A stretch of DNA of 64,000 bases from Megalopta genalis. Taxonomy: Eukaryota > Arthropoda > Insecta > Hymenoptera > Halictidae. The stretch's first letter is position 1, and each line of letters starts with the position of its first letter. Both the position numbers and the translations under genes were made by a program. Below, in pieces: positions 22,166 through 34,822 of this stretch. Location: the NCBI RefSeq assembly GCF_051020955.1, contig NC_135019.1:10809501-10873500 (forward strand). Reading direction: 5' to 3'. The notes under the pieces are model-generated. The model searched no databases. It was not told the origin of the DNA and was given only the letters and a program-made list of their open reading frames with translations.

Positions 22166-23659
22166 TAATTTGTCGCGCAAATGGCATATCAAAAAGGTAA
22201 AAGAAAAGATAGCGACAGAATAAAAAAATAAATCGTCTATTAGACGAACAAGTTGGAGGTACTGTGTCTGAAAATGATTCTCTTATGGTGTGCATAATTC
22301 TAGAAACAAATGCATCGCAAGCAGGCTCGCAAATTCCTATGCAAAATAAATATTGTTTGCATCGGTTTGGAAGGAGTTTTTATAAGCCGATTACAATTTT
22401 TCTTCCGTCGACTGCGTCAAATTACACCGATTCTGTCATAAGTGCAGAAAATCCGCAGTCCGGTTCAAAGCCGGAAAACTCTCGAGTGTACAGACCAAGA
22501 GTTCTTTGGATCGTGATTAATATAGCGCGGAGATCATTATGCAAAATAAAACTTATCTTCATCGATTGCAATGAAGACTCAAAGAATGAGTGAAAAAATC
22601 TTTCTTTCTTTCTTTCTTTCTTCGATCATTTCAACGAGTTAAGAAATAAATACATGGATGGCCTCAAATTCTTCGAACGATTGTTCATTGTTTGAAATTT
22701 CACTCGCCCGTTTCTATTATAAACACATAAAAATCCGCAGCGTAGCGATTTGATTAAAAATTTCAGGAGACGCGATAACAGGAAAGAAGCCGAATGCGGC
22801 CCAATGTCCATCGGATTCAGACGTTAACCGTGACATAATTTATGTTCGCGACCCCGAGTCACCCGCAGCGCGCGTCCGATGCAGGTCATTTCGTGCGGCA
22901 CGAAGAAATTTACTGTTGTCAGACAGCGTGGAAAATCCAATCGCGCGGATAATCGAATTGTCGAGCCGATGAATCGGGCTGTAGCGCGGCTCCGCCGATC
23001 GATTCCGCTTTTTATCGACTCGCGTGCCGTTGGTCTTCGGCCGTCCGGCTCAAGAAATTTCAGCTTTCTTGTTTCCCGCGAAATCGAGCTCGTCGGCTCA
23101 CCCTCGGAGAGAGACAGATACACAGACAGACAGATAGAGAGGATCCGTGCGCTGGCGGTTCGAATCGATTCGGATCGAATCGGCGATATTCCTCTTATCC
23201 GAAGAAAGGGAGCGTCCGGATAAGATTTGCGAGGCAAGCTCGCGTTCCGCGCGCTCCTTTGTCGCGCGTTCTCTATGAGAAAAGTTCCGGCCAATGATTT
23301 TCCTGGGACGGCGAACTGGGTCGCCGGCAAAAGTCGCGTAATTGCGTCCCTATCGGTTTCGATAGCCGATTTCGAGCCCGGCAGAACTCGCCGGGAGAGT
23401 TTCGCCAGCCAAAGTAGCCGCGGCTGGCGCAAACTTCGCGAACGCAGATCTCGAGTGACTCTCGTTCTCCTCTATTCTCTGTATCTCCCCCTCTTCCGTC
23501 TCGTTCCCTCGGTCCGTTCGGTCCAAATAACGCTGCACGTCGCGCCGCGCCGCGATAAGCTCCATTATCGTGGCTCGGCGAGACGTCCCGCCGCGAACGG
23601 AAACAGCGATCTGTCTCGACCGAAAAAACCCGTCCCTTCGAACTCATCCCGTGTCCTTA
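22166..23659. other. no gene recognised
   Basis: 22183-22590 has two short frames (MAYQKGKRKDSDR..., then LLDEQVGGTVSENDS... in another frame) that could be a decayed coding remnant, but no family is recognisable. A (TTTC)n run lies at 22603-22621. 22800-23650 is CpG-rich with overlapping frames on both strands. Confidence 0.4.
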
Positions 23660-23661
23660 TA

Positions 23662-23876
23662 CAGTAACGTCTCTCTAATTGACGCCCAGATTGCGCACAA
23701 AAGTGGACAATTTGGGAAGAGGAGATACGATTATTCGAGCCTTGCGGTTTATTTTTATAGTTATAAACTGTCCACAATTATAAAAACGAGCCGCGAGGCT
23801 CGAATAATCGTATCTCCTTTTCCCAAATTATCCATTTTAGTTGACAATCTGAGCGTCAGTAAGGGAGACATTACTG
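23662..23876. mobile_element. palindromic hairpin MITE (H family), copy 3, 215 bp
   Basis: TA stands on both sides. The left end is CAGTAACGTCTCTCTAATTGACGC and the right end GAGCGTCAGTAAGGGAGACATTACTG. The interior folds as GGACAATTTGGGAAGAGGAG...GATTATTCGAGCC against its inverted copy. AATGTCTC subfamily. Confidence 0.9.
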
Positions 23877-24719
23877 TACTTCGGATTCCGAGTCTTCGTC
23901 AAGAATCAAACGCAAAAATACTTTTAACGATGTAACTCTTGTAGTTTACTTTCTACGATCTTTTCTCCCTTTGGCTACAAATAAAATTCCACTCGGTACA
24001 TTTGAACGTTCATTAAAAAAACGCCCGGTCATCCTGTCCTAGCAGTTGTGTTTTAAATGAAATCGGCAGAGGGTGAAACGCGACGGTGGTCGGTGCCTCG
24101 GTTCGTAAAATGTGTCAGCGACAGTTTTGGTAGCCTCCTCGTTATTAAACTTCCAAGCAAATAATTATTGTAAAGAGCCGCGTATTGGAAAGGCAATTTA
24201 TGTAGCAAAGTGGCCTTTGATAAACGTTCCAGCTTCCAACAGGTAATGAAACACGCTGAAAATGGTGAATTTACCGTGCTCCTCCAAGGTACGGAGCACT
24301 TGTACTACGGCTTTTAACTATTTAAGTTTAAGGGACACTTTTTACACTTCTCGCGATACCTCGGTTGATAGGTCTTCGATTCCCGGATTCGCGGGTTATT
24401 TTCTCGTCGCAAGCATCAAGGCTGTTATAAAAAATATGTATATGTCACATATTTATCGATGCTCTACTTTTCGCCAAGTTTCCCCCGCAAGCGCTATGTC
24501 GCTAAGTAGTTTCGGCCTATAAGATTGCTGAGTGAAATAGTTTTGTTTTACAGCTGCAGCAATTTATCCGAAGGAAGTTTACGAGTCGCTCGAATAATTA
24601 TAAGCGCGGCTCCGCGAGGGCGTCGACTTTTTCGATACCCTTCTTACTGCCTCGTCCTCCTTCATTTAGTATAATAGATGTTCATACGAGGTGAGAAATT
24701 AAGAAATTTTTAACGACAG
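23877..24719. other. no feature recognised
   Basis: Mixed-composition DNA; no element ends or exon signals found. Confidence 0.45.
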
Positions 24720-25230
24720 CATCGAGAAAAATGAATTAATTGTTAGGATTACTTCGAGTTAATTTTACGATACGTTCTCGTAAGAATTTTTCAACGATTG
24801 ATAGCTTAGATTGAAGCTGAAAGATCGCACTTTACAATAGTATCGCGTAGATCTGCAGGAAAAGTCGACGTCATAAAGAAAAATCAGTAAACCCTTGAGG
24901 GTAGTAGGAAGACTAACGAATATATATTTTATGATTTACTCCGAATCAATTTTACTGTGTCTTCTGGTTCAAGTTTTTTAACGTTTGATGGCTTTAATCG
25001 AAGCTGGAAGATCGCACTTTACAATAATATCACGTATATCTACAGAAAAAGTCGACGTCATAAAGAAAAATCAGTAAACCCTTAAGGGTAGTAGAAAGAA
25101 CAACGAACACATTTTATGGTTCGCTCCAAATCAATTTTCCTGTACGTTCTCCTTCGAATTTTTGAACGTTTTATAGTTCCAATTGAAGCTGCAACATCGC
25201 ACTTCGCGATAACATCGCTCAGATGTACAA
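24720..25230. repeat. tandem array, about 187-bp unit, about 2.7 copies
   Basis: GATCGCACTTTACAATA occurs at 24823 and 25010 (187 apart), and ATCGCACTTCGCGATAACATC at 25196. AAGTCGACGTCATAAAGAAA and AAATCAGTAAACCCTT repeat at the same spacing. The third unit is diverged. Confidence 0.85.
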
Positions 25231-26395
25231 GGAGATGCAAAAATCTCCCGCAACGTCAAACGATGGATGCAACCTATGAACCAGCAAACAGAACGACGAA
25301 AGCCGATCGGTTCGATCAAAGAAGGTTTCCGAGATCGTTCAGAATCGCATCCGAAAGACCTCGCGCAGAATCAGGATCACGCGATCAGAGCAGCGCCCCG
25401 GTATCTCGCGGTAATTCTTGGTGAAAACGGTGGCTCGCGCGGATCCTCGCGTGACCACGCGGAACCACCGTGGCATTACACTAATGCGCCGGTTATAAAC
25501 GATATTAACCGTCGGCCGGGCCGCGTTCCGCGGACATTAATTCCGGTTAACACCGGGCAACGGTTCGCGTCCGCCGACGCAATATAACGCTGGTTTTCTT
25601 TTGTTCGGCGAGCCGGCCCATATTCGGCGCGACTCGGTCCGGCCGGCGCCGGACCACGACCGCGGAAGTTCTAATTAAATGGGCGACACGGCCGTCGGAT
25701 TCGACGGACAAAGTGTCGGGGACGGTGTGATCGTCACCGGTTCGCTGCGTTACCATCGAGGCCGGCCAGGGATCGAAGGTCTCGCGCGCGGATTACGCGA
25801 TTTGCGGTCCGGAACGACGTTATTATACGGCAATAATTCTGCCCGGTCCCCGGGGAGCCGGCTTTAATGGGCCGGGGCCGTGGTCTTTTCGAACGGAACG
25901 CCGGCGGACGGTTTCTACAGTCGATAAAACGATCGGGACCGGAATTACAAAGACGGAAACCGGCGAATTTGCGGCTCAGCCGAATTGCTTCTGGGCCAAT
26001 TGTGCCGCGCGAGCCTCCAGCCAGCTGCAGCCCGGCGATCCAATTGTTGCGAGCTGCTCGAGAATAATCGGTCTTACGTCTCTTCTGTTATCCTCGGCCG
26101 AACAGGGCAGAGATAGTTGCTTCTTTTCGATCTTCAACCGAACAATTCCTCGATAGACTTTTCATTCACCCCTTATTCGTGCCGAGCAATTTTTAAGACC
26201 GATTTCGCATGCATAGTTCGCATTTTCTCTCAGCACAAGTCTTTCTTTATAATTGGTCCGAAATCTGTGAAATTCCCGAATACGTTTAACCGAGATTTTT
26301 ATTGAGATCATAAGGCTGTTTGTTGCAAGCAGAATATTCAAATTGTTTCGAATAGATATTTATCTAAGATAATTATCCGAAGGAATGCTTTTTAG
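25231..26395. other. no feature recognised; CpG-rich island
   Basis: 25250-26070 is strongly CpG-rich with several overlapping frames; no protein motif or paired splice sites were found. Confidence 0.45.
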
Positions 26396-26399
26396 TCGA

Positions 26400-28160
26400 A
26401 TATTTTATTCGAATAACGATTACTCATTATTCGTCATGAAATTGTTCTATCCGTTTATTCGAATGAATTCTTATTTGTATAAAGAATCGTTCGAAAGAAT
26501 TCTTATTCGAATAAAGAATTATACGAATGAATTCTCATTCGAGTAAAATCTTATTGTTCTATCTGTTTATTCGAATAAATTCTTATTTGAATAAAGAATC
26601 GTGCGAAAGAATTCTTATTCGAATAAAGAATTATACGAATGAATTCTCATTCGAGTAAAATCTTATTGTTCTATCTGTTTATTCGAATAAATTCTTATTT
26701 GAATAAAGAATCGTTCGAAAGAATTCTTATTCGAATAAAGAATTATACGAATGAATTCTCATTCGAGTAAAATCTTATTGTTCTATCTGTTTATTCGAAT
26801 AAATTCTTATTTGAATAAAGAATCGTTCGAAAGAATTCTTATTCGAATAAAGAATTATACGAATGAATTCTCATTCGAGTAAAATCTTATTGTTCTATCT
26901 GTTTATTCGAATAAATTCTTATTTGAATAAAGAATCGTTCGAAAGAATTCTTATTCGAATAAAGAATTATACGAATGAATTCTCATTCGAGTAAAATCTT
27001 ATTGTTCTATCTGTTTATTCGAATAAATTCTTATTTGAATAAAGAATCGTTCGAAAGAATTCTTATTCGAATAAAGAATTATACGAATGAATTCTCATTC
27101 GAGTAAAATCTTATTGTTCTATCTGTTTATTCGAATAAATTCTTATTTGAATAAAGAATCGTTCGAAAGAATTCTTATTCGAATAAAGAATTATACGAAT
27201 GAATTCTCATTCGAGTAAAATCTTATTGTTCTATCTGTTTATTCGAATAAATTCTTATTTGAATAAGGAATCGTTCGAAAGAATTCTTATTCGAATAAAG
27301 AATTATACGAATGAATTCTCATTCGAGTAAAATCTTATTGTTCTATCTGTTTATTCGAATAAATTCTTATTTGAATAAAGAATCGTTCGAAAGAATTCTT
27401 ATTCGAATAAAGAATTATACGAATGAATTCTCATTCGAGTAAAATCTTATTGTTCTATCTGTTTATTCGAATAAATTCTTATTTGAATAAAGAATCGTTC
27501 GAAAGAATTCTTATTCGAATAAAGAATTATACGAATGAATTCTCATTCGAGTAAAATCTTATTGTTCTATCTGTTTATTCGAATAAATTCTTATTTGAAT
27601 AAAGAATCGTTCGAAAGAATTCTTATTCGAATAAAGAATTATACGAATGAATTCTCATTCGAGTAAAATCTTATTGTTCTATCTGTTTATTCGAATAAAT
27701 TCTTATTTGAATAAAGAATCGTTCGAAAGAATTCTTATTCGAATAAAGAATTATACGAAAGAATTCTCATTCGAGTAAAATCTTATTGTTCTATCTGTTT
27801 ATTCGAATAAATTCTTATTTGAATAAAGAATCGTTCGAAAGAATTCTTATTCGAATAAAGAATTATACGAATGAATTCTCATTCGAGTAAAATCTTATTG
27901 TTCTATCTGTTTATTCGAATAAATTCTTATTTGAATAAAGAATCGTTCGAAAGAATTCTTATTCGAATAAAGAATTATACGAATGAATTCTCATTCGAGT
28001 AAAATCTTATTGTTCTATCTGTTTATTCGAATAAATTCTTATTTGAATAAAGAATCGTTCGAAAGAATTCTTATTCGAATAAAGAATTATACGAAAGAAT
28101 TCTCATTCGAATAAAGAATTATACGAAAGAATTCTCATTCGAGTAAAATCTTACATGTGT
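26400..28160. repeat. 112-bp tandem array, about 15 copies
   Basis: TTATTGTTCTATCTGTTTAT recurs every 112 bp from 26551 to 28007 (fourteen positions), with a diverged unit before it. Each unit contains three or four TTATTCGAATAA-type palindromes. Units are almost identical; exceptions are GAATAAGGAATC near 27266 and ACGAAAGAATTC in units near 27757 and 28091. A short partial duplication marks the right edge (28095-28145). Confidence 0.96.
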
Positions 28161-28315
28161 AAACTTTTATCAAGATAAATGTTTGTACGGTCGAAATATT
28201 TATTCGACAGTGTCGAATCAAATTGTATTCGTTACTCTTCCTCCCACCCGAGTAAAACGTTGTCCAACTCTGACTGTAACACGTAAAATCGTCGTTTCTC
28301 TCCGTCGAGTAGATA

Positions 28316-28493
28316 CAGTAATGTCTCCCTAACTGACGGTCAGATTGTGCATAAAAATGGACAATTTGGGAAGAGGACATACGATTATTCGAGCCTCGCG
28401 GCTCGAGCCGCAATGCTCTAATAAGCGTATCTCCTCTTCCCAAATTGTCCATTTTTGTGCACGATGCGAGCGTCAATTAGAGAGACATTACTG
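28316..28493. mobile_element. palindromic hairpin MITE (H family), copy 4, 178 bp
   Basis: TA stands on both sides with ends CAGTAATGTCTCCC and GAGAGACATTACTG. It lacks the TATAGTTGTCGATTGTCAAC loop of full copies, so the CGAGCCTCGCGGCTCGAGCC centre is a shorter, near-perfect hairpin. Confidence 0.9.
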
Positions 28494-29985
28494 TACATCT
28501 GCAGCCAAGAGATTAAGCGAGCTTCTTTAACGACCTTCGCTAAACGACAACCGATGCAGAAAAATTATGGCAGTCCAAAGATTGCAAGAAAGCTGTCGAG
28601 GAAACATAATCGAAACCATAGACGTTTAAAAGGTCGCCTAAAGGGGCGAGTTAAATGAAAGTAAACGTGCCAAAGCACCGTTAACGTCGGCTGAACAGTT
28701 CCCAAAAGGCGCACCGTCGCAATCTAAACGAACGAATATTACCCAGCAATTACCGCGCGTATAATTTATCCAGGAAGCAATTCATTTAACCGGACGTCGG
28801 CCACGGCAATCCGCGGCGGAATAAATTCGTCGGGCGGCGAGCAAAAAAATCGTGAAAGCAAAAATCGAACGGGACGCCGTTCCAATTTCCAGAGTGGAAT
28901 AGAATTTGATTCGACGTCGGTACCGTCGTGTTCGCGTATAAAAACGTGAGATTTACAAAGCGCACGCACCGTGCTGTCGCTGTGCACCCTGAAATTGACT
29001 GCACACACGCGAACCGGCTCGGCCGCGGCACCACGTGTGCCACTGTCAACGCACGACAACGGACAGTCGGACGTGTTTCCCGGTAGCGAGGAAGTGCAGC
29101 CAACTTTTCTATATACAGTCCATTCTTCTTCAATCACATTTATCGACACGGGAGTTGCCGCGAGCTCGAATAAGACCCGGGGCCGGCCGGGAGACGGTGA
29201 AACAAATATGAGACACCCGACGCCTACGCGAGGGGGGTATGAATTATGAATGGCAGTGCACGTAGCGACCGATACTACCGGCGCATCGACGAATGTGCTC
29301 GCGGTCTATCTATACCTCGCGTCTAAAAAAGAGCTTAAAGACAGAGCGCGGACGTATCCTGGATCGGTCGGTCGCCGGTCGTAGATAGTCGGCGCGGGGG
29401 TGGCCAAGGGTGACAGACGGCGACGGCGGGGAGGCGAGAGGGGCTGTGGAAGACGGTGAATCGAAGCCAGAAGGTAGGCTGGACGATCATTTATTTACGG
29501 ATAGATTCCGGCAGGCCACGGTCCGAGCGCATGCCAGCCCCGCCGATGCACCCCGATGCACGCCGCGTGCACTACAGGCCTTAATATTAGCCGCTGTTCC
29601 ATTCATGCCACCGGGAACCTCTCCGATTCATTGGCATCCAATGGACCCCTCTGGTTCTACCGAAAACGCCGCGCGAAACGTTTCTCGATCTGTACCGCGG
29701 AAAATGTTCTACCGTAGACGTGCTGCGAACACCCGCAACGGCAGTCGCATTAACCCGTTCCCTCTTGCATTCGCAGCTGTGAAAATTGTACACGTGCCAG
29801 CCATTAGGCGCACGAGCATGATCATTCGCTAGGTCGACTCCAGGCGAAGTTTATGAATGCCAATTCTCAATATTTTTCCGTTTGGTTTCGTTGTTTGAAT
29901 TGGATGGATGTTCGCGTCGAGAAAATTCGTAATCCTGCTCTGTACGTTTTATTTTTTCCTTTTTTTTTGGCTTTTGGTGGTTGGT
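28494..29985. other. no supported gene; CpG-rich
   Basis: 28700-29830 is CpG-rich. AGAAG|GTAGGCTGG near 29470 resembles a donor but has no matching acceptor or coding frame. Long frames on both strands overlap and lack motifs. Confidence 0.4.
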
Positions 29986-29989
29986 CTAA

Positions 29990-30480
29990 AATTTTGGAAA
30001 TATTCCATGAAATAGGGACGCTAGATACCTACAATCTGCTTTCTCAGTTGTTCGAATAGATAGAGTAGTTTCCGAGATAAACTTTTGCAAAGTTAGGGGT
30101 TGTTATTTTCATATTATCGCAAAAGGATGCACACATGTATTTAACACGATTTGAAATAATAGTAGTCATCGATTTCAAATTTTGAGTAAAATATGTCAAG
30201 CAGGGATAACTGGGACCTACTATATGCGTTTTGGTTCATTCGAATATCTTGAATAGTACTCGAGATACATGCTTGCAAAGTTAGGGGTTGTTATTTCCAT
30301 AGTATCGTCCCACCAGAAAACATTAATATTTGACGCCATTTTTAACAATATCAATGGTTGATCTAAAATTTTGAAAAAAATATATGAAGTAGGGACAAGA
30401 AGGACCCACCGAATACCTTTTGATTTGTTCGGATACCTTGAATGGGTACCGAGATAAAAATTGGGGAATTTCACAGAATG
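29990..30480. repeat. degenerate tandem array, about 188-bp unit, about 2.7 copies
   Basis: GCAAAGTTAGGGGTTGTTAT occurs at about 30087 and 30275. GGTTG(G/A)TCTAAAATTTTG, AGGGAC and a GTTCG/ATACCTTGAAT...GAGATA block repeat at the same interval. The units are quite diverged, so the array is old. Confidence 0.78.
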
Positions 30481-31789
30481 TGAAACCACGTAAATAATTT
30501 CTTGCGGCATCGGTTAGAAGATACTTCCATAATTGGGCAATTATATCAAGTCGCACTTATTACAAATCCATATCTCGCCCATCGATTCGCGCCGAGCCGA
30601 CCAATTCCACAGTTTTTCCTTCCGCGTGTTCCGACGTACACGGAATAGTTCGAAACCAGTTTGTCGACGGTTTAATTGATTCCCCCGTCGAACCGGGTCG
30701 TCGAACGCGGCGTATTTCGCGTTGCTCGACCTATTTTCCAGCAGCACAGTCAAATATTTTAGGTGCTCGTTTGTTCAATTACTTTAATTTCGTATTCGAT
30801 ACAAAGCGCGCCGGATTCGTCCACGCCGTTCGCATAAACAGAGAAGAAAATCTATGGAGGAAGACGACGGGAACGTCTTTGACTGATCTTTATTTGCATT
30901 TCAACGTTCGGCTATAGCTCATCTAAATAACCAATATGTACGATCTGAATTTCAAATACAATTCGACTTTCTTAATCTTGTGCTTTCCCTTCCTTTCCAA
31001 GACGATGTTTCGTCTTCCATTTTGTGCATCGTTTTAGAGATTTTCTTCTATTTATTACTGACCCGAATCGTTTATAACTCGGGGTAGAACAAAATCAGAT
31101 ACATTATAATAAGCTCTCGATCGTATTTTATTAAACGCTCGAAACAAGAGCTAAATTTTGCTTGTCCGCAATTGATGATGCGGATAATGATATATGTATA
31201 TATGTATGCATAAAATGTATCCATGTATCCATAAAAGTCTGCAGTTTAATATTTGCCTAGGTATTACAAGTACTTCTGTTACTACAATACGCGCGAACTC
31301 GAACGTAGCAAGAAATAGCACTTGAAATAAACGTGATTTTCTTCTCACAGTAATTTCAACTTTCGCGCGAAAGAAGTCCCAGATTTAACATTTTTGTTAT
31401 AAGCCATTTGAAAGTTATAATTGTTACAAACTACAGATTGTTTCTGAGTACACTGAAATTTATCAGAGATACAATTCAATATTTTCAATATACTTACCAG
31501 CAAGCGTCAAAGTATAATGCGAACCAGTTCGTTTCTGTTTTATAACGAGTTATAAAAATAATTAGCTGGATAGCTCGGAGGACAACTGGCATAAGTCCGT
31601 TAGCCTTAAAATTGAGATAATCAAGGATTTAACAAATAAACTACGAAAAGTACCAATGCCACTTATAACGCGAGCAAAAATTTGTCTGAACACAGAGGTT
31701 CAAAAATTGGATTTTTGCCACAAAATTCTGTTCTCCGGAGCTCTGTTCAGAGGTGCTTCGGGAATCCGAGCGTAACGCAGCGGCTTATA
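30481..31789. other. no feature recognised
   Basis: AT-rich, with a small ATATGTATATATG tract at 31190-31206. No exon or element end seen. Confidence 0.45.
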
Positions 31790-32152
31790 CGGGGTGTTCC
31801 AGAATTATTGTACAAGCGGGAAACGAGGGGTTCCTGAGGTCATTCGAAGAAACTTTTTCCTTTGCGAAAATGCAATCCGCGACATCGTTTGCAAGATATT
31901 GACGAAAAACGCTGACCAATGAGAGTCGAGATTAGCTGGCGCGAAGCGGTCCGAGCCGGAATTGGGCTTCGTGCGCTCATTGACTCGGCCACCGTGCGTC
32001 AACTGATCTCGCCTCTTATTGGTCAGCATTTTTCCTTAGTAACTCGTAAACGAAGCCGCGGATTGCATTTTCGCAAAGGAAAAAGCTACTCCAAATGAGT
32101 AGCCAGCCAATATTATCATTTCCCGCTTGTACAATAATTTTGGGTCACCCTG
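31790..32152. mobile_element. C-family MITE, copy 3, 363 bp
   Basis: It starts CGGGGTGTTCCAGAATTATTG and ends CAATAATTTTGGGTCACCCTG between TA. Subterminal landmarks are AACTTTTTCCTTTGCGAAAATGC and the CCAATGAGAG / CTTATTGGTCAG pair. No coding capacity. Confidence 0.85.
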
Positions 32153-32195
32153 TATGTATCTCGGATCTGGTATCCAGGAAATTAATTTAATTAAG

Positions 32196-32439
32196 GAAAA
32201 ACGCTGACCAATGAGAGGCGAGATCAGCTGACACGCGGTGGCCAAGCCAATGAGCGCACGAAGCCCAATTCCGGCTCGGTCGCTCCGCGCCAGCTGATCT
32301 CGCATCTTATTGGTCAGCGTATTTCGTCAATAACTCGTAAACGAAGCCGCGGACTGCAGTTTCGCAAAGAAAAAAGTTACTTCAAATGTCCTGAGGAACC
32401 TCTCATTTCCCGCTTGGACAATAATTTTGGGTCACCCTG
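32196..32439. mobile_element. C-family MITE, copy 4, left-truncated
   Basis: It begins inside the element at AAAAACGCTGACCAATGAGAGG and keeps the whole right part, ending TTTTGGGTCACCCTG. Both this copy and copy 3 are followed by the same flank (TATGTATCTCG(G/A)ATCTGGT), so the pair arose by local tandem duplication, not by two insertions. Confidence 0.82.
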
Positions 32440-32805
32440 TATGTATCTCGAATCTGGTAACCGGTGCAAGCCGGTGCCGCGTCTGAATTCCCGAAACAAG
32501 CGATCGCGAATTGTATTCCGTCGAGCCGGCGACGTGGAAACAGGGATGTTTGCCTCCTCGAAGCAACCTCGTCCTTGGCGCGGCTGCAGCAAAAGATGTC
32601 GGTGACAATCGAGTGCCGGCTCGGCATTGTTCGAATGCGACGAAGAACCGTAGTCCAGATGAATCCGGTCCGCGACTCACTTGGCCTACTCGCCGCGTTT
32701 GCCTAACAGTGCGCTCTTGAAATACTGCCAGCGACGATAAACGCCCACGATCCCGTTCAATGGAACTCTTCTACGGGCCGCGCTCCACCTGAAAAGGGAC
32801 CGGGA
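32440..32805. other. no feature recognised
   Basis: CpG-rich; overlapping frames on both strands without motifs. Confidence 0.45.
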
Positions 32806-32866
<61 letters not shown>

Positions 32867-32870
32867 GAGA

Positions 32871-32902
<32 letters not shown>

Positions 32903-32905
32903 AGA
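32806..32905. repeat. (GA)n microsatellite
   Basis: About 95 bp of GA with a GGGA and a GTGA interruption, ending in an A-run. Confidence 0.95.
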
Positions 32906-33234
32906 AAAAAAAACAAGATGTACGTATCACGCTCTCGCGAGAACGTCCGTGCTGTTTGCACGAACTCGCCCGGCCCCTCGAACTGCCTCGCCCGTATCCT
33001 TTCACTCGTCGCGGCCGTTTGCGCGTTGACGTGCCGACAATGCGGCACACTCGCGTCCCCTAACTTCCCTCGCGATCGGATTGTTCCGCGGCCTTCGCAT
33101 CGCGCAGCGTCGTACTGCAAAAATTTCGCGATCTCGCCTCTGAGAGCCGCGAGCAATCCGACGCCTTTTTCCCCTCAAGGTTCCGCGGCGCCACTTCCTC
33201 GCAAAGAAAATTGGCGGCGTTTCTCCATAGAGTA

Positions 33235-33454
33235 TAGTAATGTCTCTCTAATTGAGAGACACTGAGATTCTGCACGAGAATGGACAGTTAGGGAAGAGAA
33301 GGTACGATTATTCCAGCCTTGCGGTTCGTTTTTAGAGCTCTTGATAATCGGCAACTATAAAAACGAGGTGCACGACTCTGATAATCGCATTTCCTCTTCT
33401 CAAATTGTCCATTCTTTTGTGCATTTATGTGCGTCGATTAGGGCGACATTACTG
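33235..33454. mobile_element. palindromic hairpin MITE (H family), copy 5, 220 bp
   Basis: TA stands on both sides, with left end TAGTAATGTCTCTCTAATTGAG and right end GGGCGACATTACTG. The loop is AGAGCTCTTGATAATCGGCAAC. The arms are more diverged than in copies 3 and 9. Confidence 0.85.
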
Positions 33455-33923
33455 TACGTGGTTCGAGTAGTCTAGCCGGGAGACAGCCGATGAAATTTTT
33501 ATCCCAAGGAATTTCTGTGCGGAGCCTCCGCCTGGAAAATTGATGGGTCGATCTCCCGCGGAGACAATTCATGAGAATCTAGTGAAAAATTTCGGCGGTT
33601 CTTGCCGAGGGAAAACGAGCGGCATATTTTGCGGTGAAAAGCGGCGACTGGATTGCGGATCTTATGCGTTCATGATTAAAACGAGTAGGAACAGTTTAAA
33701 ATACAGTGTAACCACGATTCTTCGGATCTCCAACGTCGAATAGAAGACCGCGAGGAAATTTGGAGAATTCAAGCACATTCTTACGCTATTTTCGACCCGT
33801 TGAAATAGTTAAAAAGCGGAAATACATTTTAATTTAACTTCTGCTTCGTAGAATTGGTTCAGATTATTTTTATTCTACGTAATGATCCGCGGTCTAATCA
33901 TGATTTCCGCATGAGCGTTGCAC
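33455..33923. other. no feature recognised
   Basis: Short stretch between MITEs; no gene or repeat seen. Confidence 0.45.
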
Positions 33924-34019
33924 TTAACCCTTTCGCTACTACAGCTCCATCCGTCGAAGTACCGTCACTGAACAGAAACTCGCTCCAGAAATATGCACAG
34001 TGCGCATGGTTTCTGTATA

Positions 34020-34740
34020 TATGTTGTTCCAAGTCTTAAATAATAACTGTGCCGAATAAAACAATCATTGGTCCAATGTAACAAGTATATTTACACTTTT
34101 AATTTAAAAAGACACAAAATTATAGGTAACATAGGTATTTATACAGGGTATCCCAATAATGTGTCGCAATTCGAAAGTGGGTGATTCCTGAGGTCATTTG
34201 AAGCAACTTCTTCCTTTACAAAAATTTTCTCCGAGGCACCGTTAACGAGTTATTAACGAAAAACAGTGACCAATGAGAAGCGAGTTCAGCTAGCGCGAGC
34301 CGGCCGAGTCAACGGCGCCAGCGGTCGAGCGGTCTAATACCAGCTCGGCTGGCGCGAGGCGGTCGAGCCAACGGCGCCAGCGGTCGAGGCGGTCGAATCC
34401 CAGCTCAGCTGGCGCGAGGCGACCGAGCCAATGAGCGGAACTGGGCTTCGCGCGCTGGTAGACTGGGCCGCCTTGCGTCAGCCGTACTCGATTCTTATTA
34501 GTCACTGTTTTTCGTTAATAACTCGTTAACAGTGCCTCGGAGAAAATTTTTGTAAAGGAAGAAGTTGCTTCAAATGATCCGAGGAACCCGCCACTTTCGA
34601 ATTGCAAGGCATTTTTGGGACACCCTGTATGTTGTTCTAAGTCTTAAATAATAACTGTGCCGAATAAAACAATCGTTAAAACAATCGTTTTTTTATTTAA
34701 AAAGACTTACAAAATTATAGGTAACATAGGTATTTATATA
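34020..34740. repeat. approx. 120-bp direct repeats flanking a MITE
   Basis: TGTTGTTCCAAGTCTTAAATAATAACTGTGCC... to ATAGGTAACATAGGTATTTATA is present at 34021-34143 and again at 34630-34738, with small indels. The C-family MITE occupies exactly the junction. Confidence 0.82.
34144..34627. mobile_element. C-family MITE, copy 5, 484 bp
   Basis: TA stands on both sides, with ends CAGGGTATCCCAATAATG and CATTTTTGGGACACCCTG. Full-length form with the GC-rich centre of repeated GGCGCGAGGCGGTCGAGCCA units, as in copy 1. Confidence 0.88.
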
Positions 34741-34822
34741 ATTACAAAGCCTAACGATTAAATGTTTAATATAATTAATAACGAGACAAAAATGATTAAA
34801 ATATAATAATAATATGTAAAAA

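Noticed and set aside
22183..22593. Decayed coding remnant beginning MAYQKGKRKDSDR
   Set aside because: Two short frames in different phases with no recognisable family; too little to call.
23662..23876. tRNA or structured ncRNA gene in the hairpin elements
   Set aside because: The strong folding is explained by terminal-to-terminal inverted repeats with TA targets and nine dispersed copies; no tRNA A/B boxes or anticodon arm.
26400..28160. CRISPR array
   Set aside because: The repeats are contiguous 112-bp units with no unique spacers, and the DNA is eukaryotic in character.
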